From Halorubrum rutilum (GTDB taxonomy: Archaea > Halobacteriota > Halobacteria > Halobacteriales > Haloferacaceae), in the NCBI RefSeq assembly GCF_024494565.1, contig NZ_JANHDN010000002.1, positions 248,001 to 312,000 on the forward strand: DNA of 64,000 nucleotides. The letters are read 5' to 3'. Position numbers and translations under genes: made by a program. Each line of letters begins with the position of its first letter. Positions within the stretch are counted from its first letter, which is position 1. Positions 35,920 through 44,848 of this stretch are shown here, piece by piece. Under the pieces are notes generated by a model. It did no database searches, had not been told where the DNA came from, and worked only from the letters and a program-made list of their open reading frames with translations.

Positions 35920-36573
35920 TCACCCGCACCCCAGCAGCTCGTCCAGCCGGCCGACGCGCCGGTCGCCGAGCACGCACCGCCCGCGGTCGCCGTGGCCGAC
36001 GCGCTCGACGTGGACCGCGTCGAGGCCGGCGTTCCACGCCGCGCCCACGTCGCTCTCGCCGTCGCCGACGTAGTAGCCGCGGTCGGCGCGCGGGTCGACG
36101 CCGAGCTCGCGCATCGCCAGCTCGATCGGCGCCGGGTCCGGCTTCCAGCCCGTCTCGTCGGTGCAACAGACCACGGCGTCGAACCGGCCGTCGAGGCCGA
36201 CCCGGTCGAGCACCGGCTCGGCGAGGAACCGCTGGCAGTGGGTGACGAGCCCGGTCGGCCCGCCGGCGTCGTCCACGCGGTCGAGCAGGCGGGCGGCGTC
36301 GTCGTGGAGGAACGTCGCCTCCGCGCGGACCGTCGGGTCCTCGACCGCGTGGAACGCCGGCCAGAAGTCGTCCGGGTCGACGCCCATCCCGCGGAGGGTC
36401 TCGGCGCGCGACCCGCCGAGCCCGTTCCAGAGGACGCGCGCCTCGCGGTCGGAGAAGCGTCGACCGAGCCGGTCGCCGACGCGGTCGAACACCTCGCGGG
36501 TGTACGCCCACTCGGCGTCGACGAGCGTGCCGTCGAGGTCGAACAGGTGGAAGTCGTAGTCGGCGACGAACAC
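35920..36573 (-). CDS. HAD-superfamily hydrolase (phosphoglycolate phosphatase-like)
   Basis: The 217-residue protein has HAD motif I FDLDGTLVD near residues 11-19, motif II THCQ, motif III lysine in GWKPDPAP and motif IV VGDGESDVGAA. A helical cap lies between motifs I and II. This is the layout of phosphoglycolate or related small-molecule phosphatases. The start is probably GTG at 36571-36573 (VFVADYDFHLFDLDG), as there is no ATG close by. Substrate unknown. Confidence 0.82.
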   Translation of the reverse strand: MFVADYDFHLFDLDGTLVDAEWAYTREVFDRVGDRLGRRFSDREARVLWNGLGGSRAETLRGMGVDPDDFWPAFHAVEDPTVRAEATFLHDDAARLLDRVDDAGGPTGLVTHCQRFLAEPVLDRVGLDGRFDAVVCCTDETGWKPDPAPIELAMRELGVDPRADRGYYVGDGESDVGAAWNAGLDAVHVERVGHGDRGRCVLGDRRVGRLDELLGCG

Positions 36574-36661
36574 GGGCCGACCGGTACGCCGCCGACCGAT
36601 AAGTGCGTTGCGGGGTCGCGAGAGACGGTACCGCGGTGCTCGGACTCCCTTCCGAAAGCCC

Positions 36662-37030
36662 TCACTCCCCTCGCACGTGGATCGACGACCCGAGGTACTT
36701 GCGGAGGACCTCGTCGACCGAGTCGGCGTTGAACCGAGCGAGGTCGTCGGCGATCTCGCGTCGCAGCGCGTCGAGCTGCTCCCGGTCGGTCCGGAGTTCG
36801 CGGAACTCGACGGCGACGACGTCGACGTCGAGGCGATCGCTCGCGAGGGTCCGGAACGTCGGCTCGTCGCCGATCTCGCCGCGCCAGAGCCGGTCGCGGA
36901 AGAACAGCCACCCGTCGGCGCCGGGCTCGCTCGCTGGGATCTCCATCGTCGCCTCGAACCGGTCCGGGTCGACCGCCGCGCCGTCCGGGTCGAGCCGGAA
37001 CGCGACGGCGAAGACGTAGGCGGCGTCCAT
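36662..37030 (-). CDS. LWR-salt protein (haloarchaeal conserved hypothetical)
   Basis: The 122-residue protein contains the block DGWLFFRDRLWRGEIGDEPT, with the LWR signature of a small haloarchaeal family. It starts MDAAYVFAVAFRLDPDG and ends FNADSVDEVLRKYLGSSIHV. It is soluble, without cysteines or signal peptide. It is divergent from the cis-prenyltransferase gene with 64 bases between the starts, so a shared promoter region is likely. Function unknown. Confidence 0.72.
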   Translation of the reverse strand: MDAAYVFAVAFRLDPDGAAVDPDRFEATMEIPASEPGADGWLFFRDRLWRGEIGDEPTFRTLASDRLDVDVVAVEFRELRTDREQLDALRREIADDLARFNADSVDEVLRKYLGSSIHVRGE

Positions 37031-37094
37031 CGGTCGCGATCTGCGCGGTCGGAGGGTAAAAGTACATATCCCTCGGTCGTGTCGGTCCCCACGT

Positions 37095-38090
37095 ATGTTG
37101 GATCGCCTCCGCGACCTCGGCGAGCGCGCCTACCGCCGCCACCTCCGCCGCGAGATCGACGACGTGCCGGCCCACGTCGCGATCATCCAGGACGGGAACC
37201 GGCGGTACGCCCGCGAGCGCGGCGACGACGCGCCCGACGGGCACCGCGCCGGCGCCGACACCACCGAGCGCGTGCTCGACTGGTGCGCCGACCTCGGCGT
37301 CGCGGAGCTGACGCTGTACGCCTTCTCGACCGAGAACTTCGAGCGCCCCGACGAGGAGCTGACGCCGCTGTTCGACCTCTTAGAGCGCAAGCTCCGCGAG
37401 TTCGCCGACGCCGACCGCGTCCACGAGCAGGGCGTCCGGGTCCGCGCCATCGGCGACGTCGCCCGGCTCCCGCCCCGCGTCCGCGACGCGGTCGACTACG
37501 CCGAGCGCCGCACCGCCGACAACGACCGGTTCACCCTGAACGTCGCGCTCGCGTACGGCGGCCGGACCGAGCTCCTCGACGCCGCCCGGACGATCGCCGC
37601 CGACGTCGACGCCGGCGACCTCGACCCGAGCGACGTCGACGCCGGGACCGTCGAGGACCGGCTGTACGACCGGCCGGTCCGCGACGTCGACCTCATCGTC
37701 CGGACCGGCGGCGACGAGCGCACCTCGAACTTCCTCCCGTGGCACGCCAACGGCAACGAGGCCGCCGTCTACTTCTGTGCGCCCTACTGGCCGGAGTTCT
37801 CGCAGCGGGAGTTCCTCCGGGCCATCCGCACCTACCAGTCCCGCGAGGAGTCGTGGCAGCGCGCCCGCGCGGAGCGGGCCGTCGCCCTCGTCCGGGCGGT
37901 CGCCGAGGCGGAGCTCGCCGAGGCCCGAACCGTCGCCGGGCGGCTCCGCGAGCGCGTCCCTCGCCTCGACGGGAGCGACCTCTCCGACGACGCCCTCGGG
38001 ATCGCCGAGGGCGACGCGGTCGGGAGGGCTAACGGCGACGCGGCCGGTGGGGTCGAGCGCGACGTCCGAGAACAGTCGAGAGCGGACTGA
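37095..38090 (+). CDS. uppS: Cis-prenyltransferase (polyprenyl diphosphate synthase)
   Basis: The 331-residue enzyme has the first-aspartate motif IIQDGNRRYARERG (D33) and YAFSTENF. The terminal motifs are DLIVRTGGDERTSNFLPW and YWPEFSQREFLRAI. It elongates farnesyl or geranylgeranyl diphosphate into the long lipid that carries sugars for protein glycosylation. The last 60 residues form an acidic extension beyond the bacterial enzyme. It starts 64 bases from the divergent LWR-salt gene. Confidence 0.95.
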   Translation: MLDRLRDLGERAYRRHLRREIDDVPAHVAIIQDGNRRYARERGDDAPDGHRAGADTTERVLDWCADLGVAELTLYAFSTENFERPDEELTPLFDLLERKLREFADADRVHEQGVRVRAIGDVARLPPRVRDAVDYAERRTADNDRFTLNVALAYGGRTELLDAARTIAADVDAGDLDPSDVDAGTVEDRLYDRPVRDVDLIVRTGGDERTSNFLPWHANGNEAAVYFCAPYWPEFSQREFLRAIRTYQSREESWQRARAERAVALVRAVAEAELAEARTVAGRLRERVPRLDGSDLSDDALGIAEGDAVGRANGDAAGGVERDVREQSRAD

Positions 38091-38170
38091 CCGCGCGGGA
38101 GCGATCGGCGCCGTCGCTCCCGAGCCCGCCGCCCCGGCCGCGGACCCTTCGGTCCGACTCCCCCGTCCGG

Positions 38171-38629
38171 TCAGGCCGGGTTCTTCCGCGTCAGGTCGCT
38201 GCCGCAGATCGGGCACCGCTCCCGGTTCTCGTCGAACGTGCGGTTGCAGCCGACGCACTGGAAGCGCCACTCGCGCTCCTCGGCGATCCCGTCCCTGGCG
38301 ATCGGCTCGACGGCGAGGTCGAGCCGCTCGGCGACGTTCTGCATCGCGTAGTCGTCGGTGACGAGCGTCGCGCTCAACTCCAGCGCGGTCGCGATCAGCC
38401 GGGTGTCGGTGTCGGACAGCTCCGCCTCGTCGCCCGAGCCGCGCGCGGCGCGCCGGACGTTGTCGATGACCTCGGGGGCCGGGACGTGGATCGTCATCCC
38501 GGAGCCCTCCATCGCGTCGAAGCGGAGCGCCCCCTCGCCGGTGAGCTCCTCGTGCACTTCGGGCACCGAGACGACGTCGTCGTCGGTGGTGTACTCGTGG
38601 ATGAACGCCGAGGTGTCGAGGACTTCCAT
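38171..38629 (-). CDS. NOB1-like ribonuclease (PIN domain plus zinc ribbon)
   Basis: The 152-residue protein has a PIN nuclease domain with acidic residues in EVLDTSAFIHEY, SDTDTRLIATALEL and LVTDDYAMQNVA. A C-terminal zinc ribbon follows (FQCVGCNRTFD and CPICGSDL). This is the archaeal NOB1 layout, which matures the 3' end of 16S rRNA. Its start overlaps by one base the stop of the upstream PRC-barrel gene, so the pair is one transcription unit. Confidence 0.93.
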   Translation of the reverse strand: MEVLDTSAFIHEYTTDDDVVSVPEVHEELTGEGALRFDAMEGSGMTIHVPAPEVIDNVRRAARGSGDEAELSDTDTRLIATALELSATLVTDDYAMQNVAERLDLAVEPIARDGIAEEREWRFQCVGCNRTFDENRERCPICGSDLTRKNPA

Positions 38630-38874
38630 CAGCGGGCGACGACGATGTAGTCCTTCACCGCCTGCACGTTCGCGACCGGCACCTTCAGTCGGCCCATCTC
38701 GTCGACGTCGAAGCCGACCCGATCGGCGCTGAGCTGCTCGTGCGGGCTGACGAGCAGGTCGTTCAGCTCCCCCGACTTCAGGTCCATCGTGATGTTGTAC
38801 AGGTCGCCGAGCTCCGTGCCGTCCGAGCTCATCACCGCCTTCCCGGAGAGGTTCTCCGCGAGGATGTCTACCAT
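38629..38874 (-). CDS. PRC-barrel domain protein
   Basis: The 81-residue protein is a single PRC-barrel (VDILAENLSGKAVMSSDGTE then LGDLYNITMDLKSGELNDLL). Archaeal stand-alone PRC-barrel proteins have been linked to RNA processing and to cell division; the role of this one is not decided by sequence. I chose 38874 because a TATA-like TTTAA on the minus strand at 38900-38904 lies 28 bases upstream, which fits a leaderless mRNA. An ATG 12 codons upstream would overlap that box. It lies upstream of the NOB1 gene and is divergent from infB. Confidence 0.88.
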   Translation of the reverse strand: MVDILAENLSGKAVMSSDGTELGDLYNITMDLKSGELNDLLVSPHEQLSADRVGFDVDEMGRLKVPVANVQAVKDYIVVAR

Positions 38875-39057
38875 GTTCTCACCGTCCGTGGCAACGGTCT
38901 TAAACGCCACGGGGGCGTCCGACGGGCGACGGACGCCGACCGGGACCCCCGAGCGAGGCGGCCCCGAACCCGGGCGGTCCGGCCGGCGGCGTTTTGAAAG
39001 GCTTAACTGACGCCCGGGCGGAACACACGGTAACCGACCTTCTCGGGGCGATCACCC

Positions 39058-40851
39058 ATGACCGACCACACAAACGCGGACACCCTTCGGACGCCGATCG
39101 TCGCCGTGTTGGGCCACGTCGATCACGGCAAGACGAGCCTGCTCGACACGATCCGCGGCTCCGCCGTCAGCGAGGGCGAGGCCGGCGCGATCACCCAGCA
39201 CATCGGGGCGACGGACATCCCCCTCGACACCATCTCCGGCATGGCCGGCGAGCTCATCGACCCGACCGACTTCGACCTCCCCGGCCTCCTCTTCATCGAC
39301 ACGCCGGGCCACCACTCCTTCTCGACGCTGCGCGCCCGCGGCGGCGCCCTCGCCGACATCGCGGTGCTCGTCGTCGACGTCAACGACGGGTTCCAGCCGC
39401 AGACCGAGGAGGCGATCGACATCCTCCGGCGCACCGGGACTCCCTTCGTCGTCGCCGCCAACAAGGTGGACACGACGCCGGGGTGGAACCCGCAGGACGG
39501 TCAGCCGATCCAGAAGAGCCTGGAGGCGCAGTCGGAGCGCGCCGAGTCCATGCTCAACGAGAACCTCTACGAGATCATCGGCCAGCTCTCCGACGCCGGC
39601 TTCTCCGCCGACCTCTACTGGCGCGTGCAGGACTTCCAGAAGAACATCGGCGTCGTCCCGCTGTCGGCGCTCACCGGCGAGGGCGTCCCCGACCTCCTCA
39701 CCGTCCTGATGGGGCTCTCCCAGCGGTTCATGAAGGAGGAGATGGCGATCGACGTGCGCGGGCCGGGCGAGGGGACGGTGCTGGAGGTGAAAGACGAGCG
39801 CGGCTTCGGCGCCACCATCGACACGGTGGTGTACGACGGCGTCGTGCGCAACGGCGACCGGCTCGTCGTCGGCGGGCAGGAGGAGCCGATCGTCACGGAG
39901 ATCCGAGCGCTGTTGCAGCCGCGGCCCCTGGAGGAGATCCGCACCGAGAAGGAGTTCGAGAAGGTGGCGGAGGTCGGCGCCGCGGCCGGGGTGAAGATCG
40001 CCGCGCCCGACCTCGACCGGGCGATGGCCGGCGCGCCGGTCCGGGTCGTCCGCGACCGGCCGGAGGTCGAGGTCGTCGAGGAGGTGAAGGCCGAGCTCGC
40101 GGAGATCGAGGTCGACACCGCCGAGGACGGCGTCGTGGTCAAGGCCGACACGCTCGGCTCGCTGGAGGCGATGGCGAACGCGCTCCGCGAGGCCGAGGTG
40201 CCCGTCCTGCGCGCCGAGGTCGGCGACATCGCGCCGCGCGACATCGCCGTGGCCGAGACGGCGAACCAGGACGAGCACAAGGCCATCCTCGGCTTCAACG
40301 TCGACCTCCTCGCGAACGCGGAGGCGGAGCTGGAGAACGCCGACGTGAAGCTGTTCACGAACGACGTGATCTACCAGCTGATCGAGGACTACGAGACGTT
40401 CGTCGAGGAGCGCCAGCGCGCGCAACAGGAGACGGTGCTCGACAAGGTCGTCCGCCCCGCGCGCTTCCGGATCCTCCCCGACCACACGTTCCGCCAGAAC
40501 GACCCCGCGGTCGTCGGCGTCGAGGTCATCTCCGGGACCCTCCAGAACAACCGGAACGTCGGGACGTTCGAGGGCAACGAGTTCGACCGCGTCGGCCAGC
40601 TCTCCGGGATCCAGAAGCAGGGCGACGACGTCGACGAGGCGCGCGCCGGCGAGCGCGTGAGCATCGCCATCGACGGCCCCACCGTCGGGCGCGGCATCGA
40701 GGAGGGCGACACCCTCTGGACCGAGGTGCCCGAGAAGCACGCGAAGATCCTCGAACAGGAGCTGAAAGAGGAGATCACGGCCGACGAGCGCGAGGCGCTC
40801 GCGGCGTACCTCGACACGAAGCGGAAGCGGGACCCCTTCTGGGGGAAGTAG
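39058..40851 (+). CDS. infB: Translation initiation factor aIF5B (IF2)
   Basis: The 597-residue GTPase has G1 GHVDHGKTS at 19-27, switch II DTPGHHSFS, G4 NKVD and the domain II-IV blocks of the eIF5B type. It promotes subunit joining at start codons. It has no long N-terminal domain, as usual in archaea. The ATG at 39058 follows AT-rich DNA (GGCTTAAC, 39000-39007) at some distance. The PRC-barrel and NOB1 genes are divergent upstream. Confidence 0.96.
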   Translation: MTDHTNADTLRTPIVAVLGHVDHGKTSLLDTIRGSAVSEGEAGAITQHIGATDIPLDTISGMAGELIDPTDFDLPGLLFIDTPGHHSFSTLRARGGALADIAVLVVDVNDGFQPQTEEAIDILRRTGTPFVVAANKVDTTPGWNPQDGQPIQKSLEAQSERAESMLNENLYEIIGQLSDAGFSADLYWRVQDFQKNIGVVPLSALTGEGVPDLLTVLMGLSQRFMKEEMAIDVRGPGEGTVLEVKDERGFGATIDTVVYDGVVRNGDRLVVGGQEEPIVTEIRALLQPRPLEEIRTEKEFEKVAEVGAAAGVKIAAPDLDRAMAGAPVRVVRDRPEVEVVEEVKAELAEIEVDTAEDGVVVKADTLGSLEAMANALREAEVPVLRAEVGDIAPRDIAVAETANQDEHKAILGFNVDLLANAEAELENADVKLFTNDVIYQLIEDYETFVEERQRAQQETVLDKVVRPARFRILPDHTFRQNDPAVVGVEVISGTLQNNRNVGTFEGNEFDRVGQLSGIQKQGDDVDEARAGERVSIAIDGPTVGRGIEEGDTLWTEVPEKHAKILEQELKEEITADEREALAAYLDTKRKRDPFWGK

Positions 40852-40894
40852 CGGCCCCACAGCACACTTTTAGCCGGGCGACGAAAGGTCCGCT

Positions 40895-41074
40895 ATGGTC
40901 TCTCGCGAGAACGCCGTCATCCTCCTCTGTATGGCCGCCGGACTGGCGCTGGCCTACGGCGGTCGCGTCCTCACGGAGCTGAGCGACACCGTCCTGATCG
41001 GAGCGCTGTTGACGGTCGGAGTCGTCGTTCCTCAGCTCCTCAACGGCTACCTCGACGCCCGCGAGGAGGCGTGA
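40895..41074 (+). CDS. Small membrane protein (59 residues)
   Basis: The frame from ATG at 40895 to TGA at 41072-41074 encodes 59 residues. Two helices can be seen (ENAVILLCMAAGLALAYGG and DTVLIGALLTVGVVVPQLL), joined by a short polar turn, with an acidic end (DAREEA). A TTTTAG stretch at 40868-40873, 25 bases upstream, may be its promoter. It follows infB by 43 bases. Codon use matches neighbouring genes. Function unknown. Confidence 0.6.
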   Translation: MVSRENAVILLCMAAGLALAYGGRVLTELSDTVLIGALLTVGVVVPQLLNGYLDAREEA

Positions 41075-41122
41075 GACGGCTCTGCGTGTCTTCTCCGACC
41101 GGCCCGCGGCGGATCGGCGCCC

Positions 41123-41248
41123 TCAGAGCGACTCGCCGCAGCTCGGACACTCCGGACCGTGGCCCCCGTCGACGGGCTCGACGCTGAGACGGCAGGTCTC
41201 ACACCACCGACGCCCCCGGGTCTCTTCGGTCGGCACGTCATGTGACAT
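41123..41248 (-). CDS. Small double-CxxC zinc-ribbon protein (41 residues)
   Basis: The minus-strand frame from ATG at 41248 to TGA at 41123 encodes 41 residues. It contains WCETCRLSV and ECPSCGESL, two CxxC knuckles spaced for one zinc ribbon. Haloarchaea encode many such micro-proteins, often regulatory. AT-rich DNA (TAATGACAACG on the minus strand) lies just upstream, near 41250-41260. It is convergent with the small membrane protein gene. Confidence 0.65.
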   Translation of the reverse strand: MSHDVPTEETRGRRWCETCRLSVEPVDGGHGPECPSCGESL

Positions 41249-41324
41249 ACGTTGTCATTACGCACGACCAGGTTATAATCGTTACCGACGCCCCGGCGCA
41301 CCGTGACGGCCGCGAGGCCCGGAC

Positions 41325-42023
41325 TCACCGCGGGAGCGTCCAGTTCACGTCGACGCCGCGCTCTGGGAACCGGGGCGTGGAGACGACCTCGAACGTCCGG
41401 TCCGCCGCGCCCTCGGTCGTCGGCGCCGCGGTCATGAGCCAGGCCACGTCGGCCCGGGAGACGGTCCCCCACAGCTTCGCGCCCGGCTCGGCCGTCGTGA
41501 CGAGCCCCGTCCGGCGCCCGTTCGTCAGGACGCCCGGACGGAGTATCGTGTGGCGGATCGGCGCCTCGCGGATCGCGGCCTCGGCGTCCGCCTTCGCCTC
41601 CTGGAGCGGCCCGATGAACGCGCCGAACGCCGACGCCAGCGGGCTCGCCGGCTCGGGGCCGACGCCGATCGCCGACTCCATCACGAACGCGTCGACGCCG
41701 GCGTCGACCGCCGCGTCCAGGAGCGCTCGGTTCCCGGCCCCGTCGACGAACGGCGGGCCGCTCCGGACGGCCGACGTCGTGCTCCCGACGGCGCTTATCA
41801 CCGCGTCGACCCCCTCGACGGCGGCCGCGAGGTCGGACGGGTCGAGGAGGTCGTCCACCGCGACCTCGTCCGCGCCGGCCGCGCGGAGGTCGGCCGTGGC
41901 CCCCGGGGAACGCGTGAGCGCGCGAACGGTGTCGACTCGCGGTCCGGCCCGCCGCAGCACCTCCCGACCCGTTCCGCCGGTGGCGCCCGCGACGAGGACC
42001 GCGTCGACGTCGTGCGTGGGCAT
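41325..42023 (-). CDS. NAD(P)-binding, NmrA-like/atypical SDR protein
   Basis: The 232-residue protein has a Rossmann N-terminus with VLVAGATGGTGREVLRRAG (GxTGxxG near residues 13-19). It has no YxxxK catalytic pair in the standard place but keeps HTILRPGVLTNG, the usual NmrA/SDR-a5 block. Members act as NADP sensors or reductases on small substrates. It is transcribed toward the zinc-ribbon gene, with a 76-base gap. Substrate unknown. Confidence 0.82.
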   Translation of the reverse strand: MPTHDVDAVLVAGATGGTGREVLRRAGPRVDTVRALTRSPGATADLRAAGADEVAVDDLLDPSDLAAAVEGVDAVISAVGSTTSAVRSGPPFVDGAGNRALLDAAVDAGVDAFVMESAIGVGPEPASPLASAFGAFIGPLQEAKADAEAAIREAPIRHTILRPGVLTNGRRTGLVTTAEPGAKLWGTVSRADVAWLMTAAPTTEGAADRTFEVVSTPRFPERGVDVNWTLPR

Positions 42024-42063
42024 ACCGGTCCCTCGGCGCCGAGCCTAAAGAGCGTCGGGGGGT

Positions 42064-42924
42064 TCACTCCCGGACCGACCGCCCCACGTGCTCCACCACG
42101 CGCGTCGCGGTCGCCTTCCAGCGGATCGCCACGTCGTCGCCCGGCTCCAGGTCCAGCCGCGCCGCGCTCTCGGCCGTGACCAGCGCGCGGAACGCCGTCT
42201 CGCCCACTTCGACCCGCACCGTCGAGACGGTCTCGCCGGCGTCGACCTCGACCACCTCCCCTCGCAGGCGGTTCCGGGCGCTCGTCGCGTCCGGGTCCAC
42301 GCCGACGTCGCCCCTGTGGATCGTCACCGCGTCGGCGCCGATCCGCACCTGCACCGCGTCGCCGACGGCGACCCGGTCGCGGCCGTCGCTCGCGCCGACC
42401 GCGTCGCCCGCGCCTCTCGCGCCGTCGGAACCGCCGCCGTCCGTATCCCCGGCGCCGCCGCGGAGCCCCCGGACCGTCCCCACCGCGGTGTCGACGTCGG
42501 CCAGCTCGCCGTCGACGCTCGCCACGGTCCCGTCGAGCACCGTCTCGGGGACGCTCGCGGTCGCGGCGAGCACGGTCTGCAGCCGGTCGTAGCGGTCGAG
42601 GAGCCCGCGCCCCGCCTCGGTGAGCCGGCTGCCGCCGCCCCCCGAGCCGCCGCGCCGCCGCTCGACGAGCCGGCCGAACGACTCCTCCAGCGCCTCGATC
42701 CGCGAGAGCGCCCGGGCCCGCGAGCGCCCCAGCTCGGCGGCCGCGCCCGCGACCGAGCCGGCCTCATGGACCGCCCTGAGGAGCGCGGCGTCGCGCCCGT
42801 CGAACTCGGCGTCGCCCTCGATGAGCGCCGCGCTGCCGCGGCCCGCTCCGGTGGCGCTCCCCTCCGCGGCGCTTTCCTCCGCGGCGCTCCCATCCGCGGC
42901 GCCCTCTTCGCCGCTCTCGTCCAT
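42064..42924 (-). CDS. ModE-like molybdate/tungstate regulator
   Basis: The 286-residue protein has a LysR-like HTH (AALLRAVHEAGSVAGAAAEL then RARALSRIEALEESFGRLVE) at about 43-100, as in ModE. At the C-terminus is a TOBE-type oxyanion-binding domain (RNRLRGEVVEVDAGETVSTV...VTAESAARLDLEPGDDVAI). A Gly/Asp-rich linker lies between them. It is divergent from tupABC, which it most likely represses when metal is plentiful. The start MDESGEEG at 42924 is preferred. Confidence 0.88.
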   Translation of the reverse strand: MDESGEEGAADGSAAEESAAEGSATGAGRGSAALIEGDAEFDGRDAALLRAVHEAGSVAGAAAELGRSRARALSRIEALEESFGRLVERRRGGSGGGGSRLTEAGRGLLDRYDRLQTVLAATASVPETVLDGTVASVDGELADVDTAVGTVRGLRGGAGDTDGGGSDGARGAGDAVGASDGRDRVAVGDAVQVRIGADAVTIHRGDVGVDPDATSARNRLRGEVVEVDAGETVSTVRVEVGETAFRALVTAESAARLDLEPGDDVAIRWKATATRVVEHVGRSVRE

Positions 42925-42994
42925 ACGGAAGCCGTCGTTCCGGGAGGTGTTGGCGCTTTCCCTCCCCGGAAGCGTCGACCTCGCTGACGGCAAC

Positions 42995-43140
42995 GTAACC
43001 GTTCGCGGTCGCCCCCCGTTCCGGTCCCGACCGGCCGCGGAACGCGATCGGGGACCGCCTCGGCCCCGACGGCTCGCTCCGGGTTCCTCGTCCGAGAGCG
43101 GGTAACCGTTCGCGATTAACCGACGGCAGAAGCTATATTT
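42995..43140 (+). promoter_or_regulatory. tupA promoter and repeated operator-like sites
   Basis: The 13-base sequence GTAACCGTTCGCG occurs at 42995-43007 and again at 43102-43114. The first lies in AACG-TAAC-CGTT, an inverted repeat. The second is followed by another TAACCG at 43117-43122. A TATA-like TATATTT at 43134-43140 sits 24-30 bases before the tupA ATG at 43164, so the transcript is probably leaderless. The sites fit binding by the divergent ModE-like protein, but no ModE consensus was compared. Confidence 0.5.
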
Positions 43141-43163
43141 GGGGTCGGTCCGTCGGTGTATCT

Positions 43164-44099
43164 ATGCCGATACATCGACGGCAGTTCGTCGCCGCGCTCG
43201 GCGCGGGAACCGTAGCGAGCACGGCCGGATGCACGCAGTTCGGTCAGGGCCAGTCGGAGAGCGGTAGCGGGGCCGGCGTGGCCGGCGAGACCCTGACGCT
43301 CACGACCACGACGAGCACCTACGACACGGGGCTGCTCGACGCGATCCACACCGACTTCGAGGAGATGTACGCCGTGACCGTCGACGCGGTCGCACAGGGG
43401 ACCGGCGCGGCCCTGGAGTCGGCCCGCAACGGCGACTCCGACGTGGTGATGGTCCACGCCCGCGGGCTCGAAGACGAGTTCCTGCGCAACGGGTACGGGG
43501 TCAACCGCCGGGACCTGATGTTCAACGACTTCGTGATCGTCGGCCCCGAGAGCGACCCCGCCGGGATCCAGGGGATGTCGTCCGCGACGGAGGCGCTCAC
43601 CGCCATCGCCGAGGCGCAGGCGGGGTTCGTCTCGCGCGGCGACAACTCCGGCACGCACACGAAGGAGCTGAACCTCTGGGAGGCGGCCGGCACCGAGCCG
43701 GGCGGCGACTGGTACCAGGAGACCGGCACCGGGATGGGCGAGGCGCTGAACATCGCCAACCAGCAGGGCGCGTACACCCTCTCGGACCGCGGCACGTTCA
43801 TCTCGCAGCGCTCGGAGATCGACCTCACGATCCTCGTGCAGGGCCCCATCGAGGGCGGGCCGGAGACCCTCGCGAACCCGTACGGGATCATGGCGGTCAA
43901 CCCCGGCGTCCACGACAACGCGAACTACGACCTCGCGATGGCGTACATCGGCTGGATCACGAGCCCGGAGGTCCAGGAGTCCATCTCGGAGTACCAGGTG
44001 AACGGGGAGCAGCTGTTCTTCCCCAGGGCGGTCTCCGAGGACCCGGACTTCCAGCAGTACGTTCCGGAAGGCTGGAGTAGCGACTCGTCCGACGAGTAA
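43164..44099 (+). CDS. tupA: Tungstate ABC transporter substrate-binding lipoprotein TupA
   Basis: The 311-residue protein has a Tat-type signal ([12 protein letters not shown]), a lipobox (TAGC, C23) and the TupA anion motif [15 protein letters not shown]. In this family the first threonines and serine bind tungstate with very high affinity. Later blocks [18 protein letters not shown] and YTLSDRGTF are also typical. It precedes the permease gene by 2 bases. Molybdate binding is also possible. Confidence 0.93.
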   Translation: MPIHRRQFVAALGAGTVASTAGCTQFGQGQSESGSGAGVAGETLTLTTTTSTYDTGLLDAIHTDFEEMYAVTVDAVAQGTGAALESARNGDSDVVMVHARGLEDEFLRNGYGVNRRDLMFNDFVIVGPESDPAGIQGMSSATEALTAIAEAQAGFVSRGDNSGTHTKELNLWEAAGTEPGGDWYQETGTGMGEALNIANQQGAYTLSDRGTFISQRSEIDLTILVQGPIEGGPETLANPYGIMAVNPGVHDNANYDLAMAYIGWITSPEVQESISEYQVNGEQLFFPRAVSEDPDFQQYVPEGWSSDSSDE

Positions 44100-44101
44100 G
44101 C

Positions 44102-44848
44102 GTGCCGATCGAGCCAGTCGCACAGTCGCTTCCCGGAATCGTCCGGGTCGCGGTCGATCTGCCGCTCCTCCTCGACCTCCCGTTCAGGGACGGGTACGTC
44201 TGGAGCATCGTCTACGTCTCCCTGTACGTGAGCCTCACCGCCGTGGCGCTGAGCACGCTGTTCAGCGTGCCGGTCGCCGTCGTGCTTGGATTCGCCGAGT
44301 TCCCGGGCAAGGGGTTCGTGAAGTCCGTCATCAACACCGGGATGGGGTTTCCGAGCGTCGTCGTCGGCCTCGTCGTGCTGTTCGCCGTCTCGAACCAGGG
44401 GCCGCTCGGCGCGCTCGACCTGATCTTCACGAAGCAGGCGATGATCATGTCGCAGTTCGTGCTCGCGACGCCGCCGATCACGGCCATCACCCTCGCGGCC
44501 GTCTCCGGGGTCGACGACGGCGTCCGCGACGCGGCGCGCGCGCTCGGCGGCACGCGGGTCGACACGGCGCTCGTCGTCCTGAAGGAGGCGCGGTACGGGA
44601 TCGCGACCGCGATCCTCGCCGGGTTCGGCCGCGCCATCAGCGAGGTCGGCTCGGTGCTCATCGTCGGCGGCAACATCACGGGCGCGGACGGGATCTCGAA
44701 GACCCGCACGCTGACGACCGCGATCCAGCTGGAGGCGCGCCAGGGACAGTACGGAACCGCGATGGTGCTCGGCGCGGTCCTCGTGACGCTCGTGTTGACG
44801 ATCAACGCCGTTGTCGTTCACTTCGGCGACAGCGGGGTGACGCGGTGA
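44102..44848 (+). CDS. tupB: Tungstate ABC transporter permease TupB
   Basis: The 248-residue membrane protein has five or six helices. It carries the permease EAA-type loop [25 protein letters not shown]. The start is GTG at 44102, right after the tupA stop. Its stop overlaps the start of tupC. It forms the channel for the anion delivered by TupA. The block [19 protein letters not shown] is typical of TupB. Confidence 0.92.
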   Translation: MPIEPVAQSLPGIVRVAVDLPLLLDLPFRDGYVWSIVYVSLYVSLTAVALSTLFSVPVAVVLGFAEFPGKGFVKSVINTGMGFPSVVVGLVVLFAVSNQGPLGALDLIFTKQAMIMSQFVLATPPITAITLAAVSGVDDGVRDAARALGGTRVDTALVVLKEARYGIATAILAGFGRAISEVGSVLIVGGNITGADGISKTRTLTTAIQLEARQGQYGTAMVLGAVLVTLVLTINAVVVHFGDSGVTR

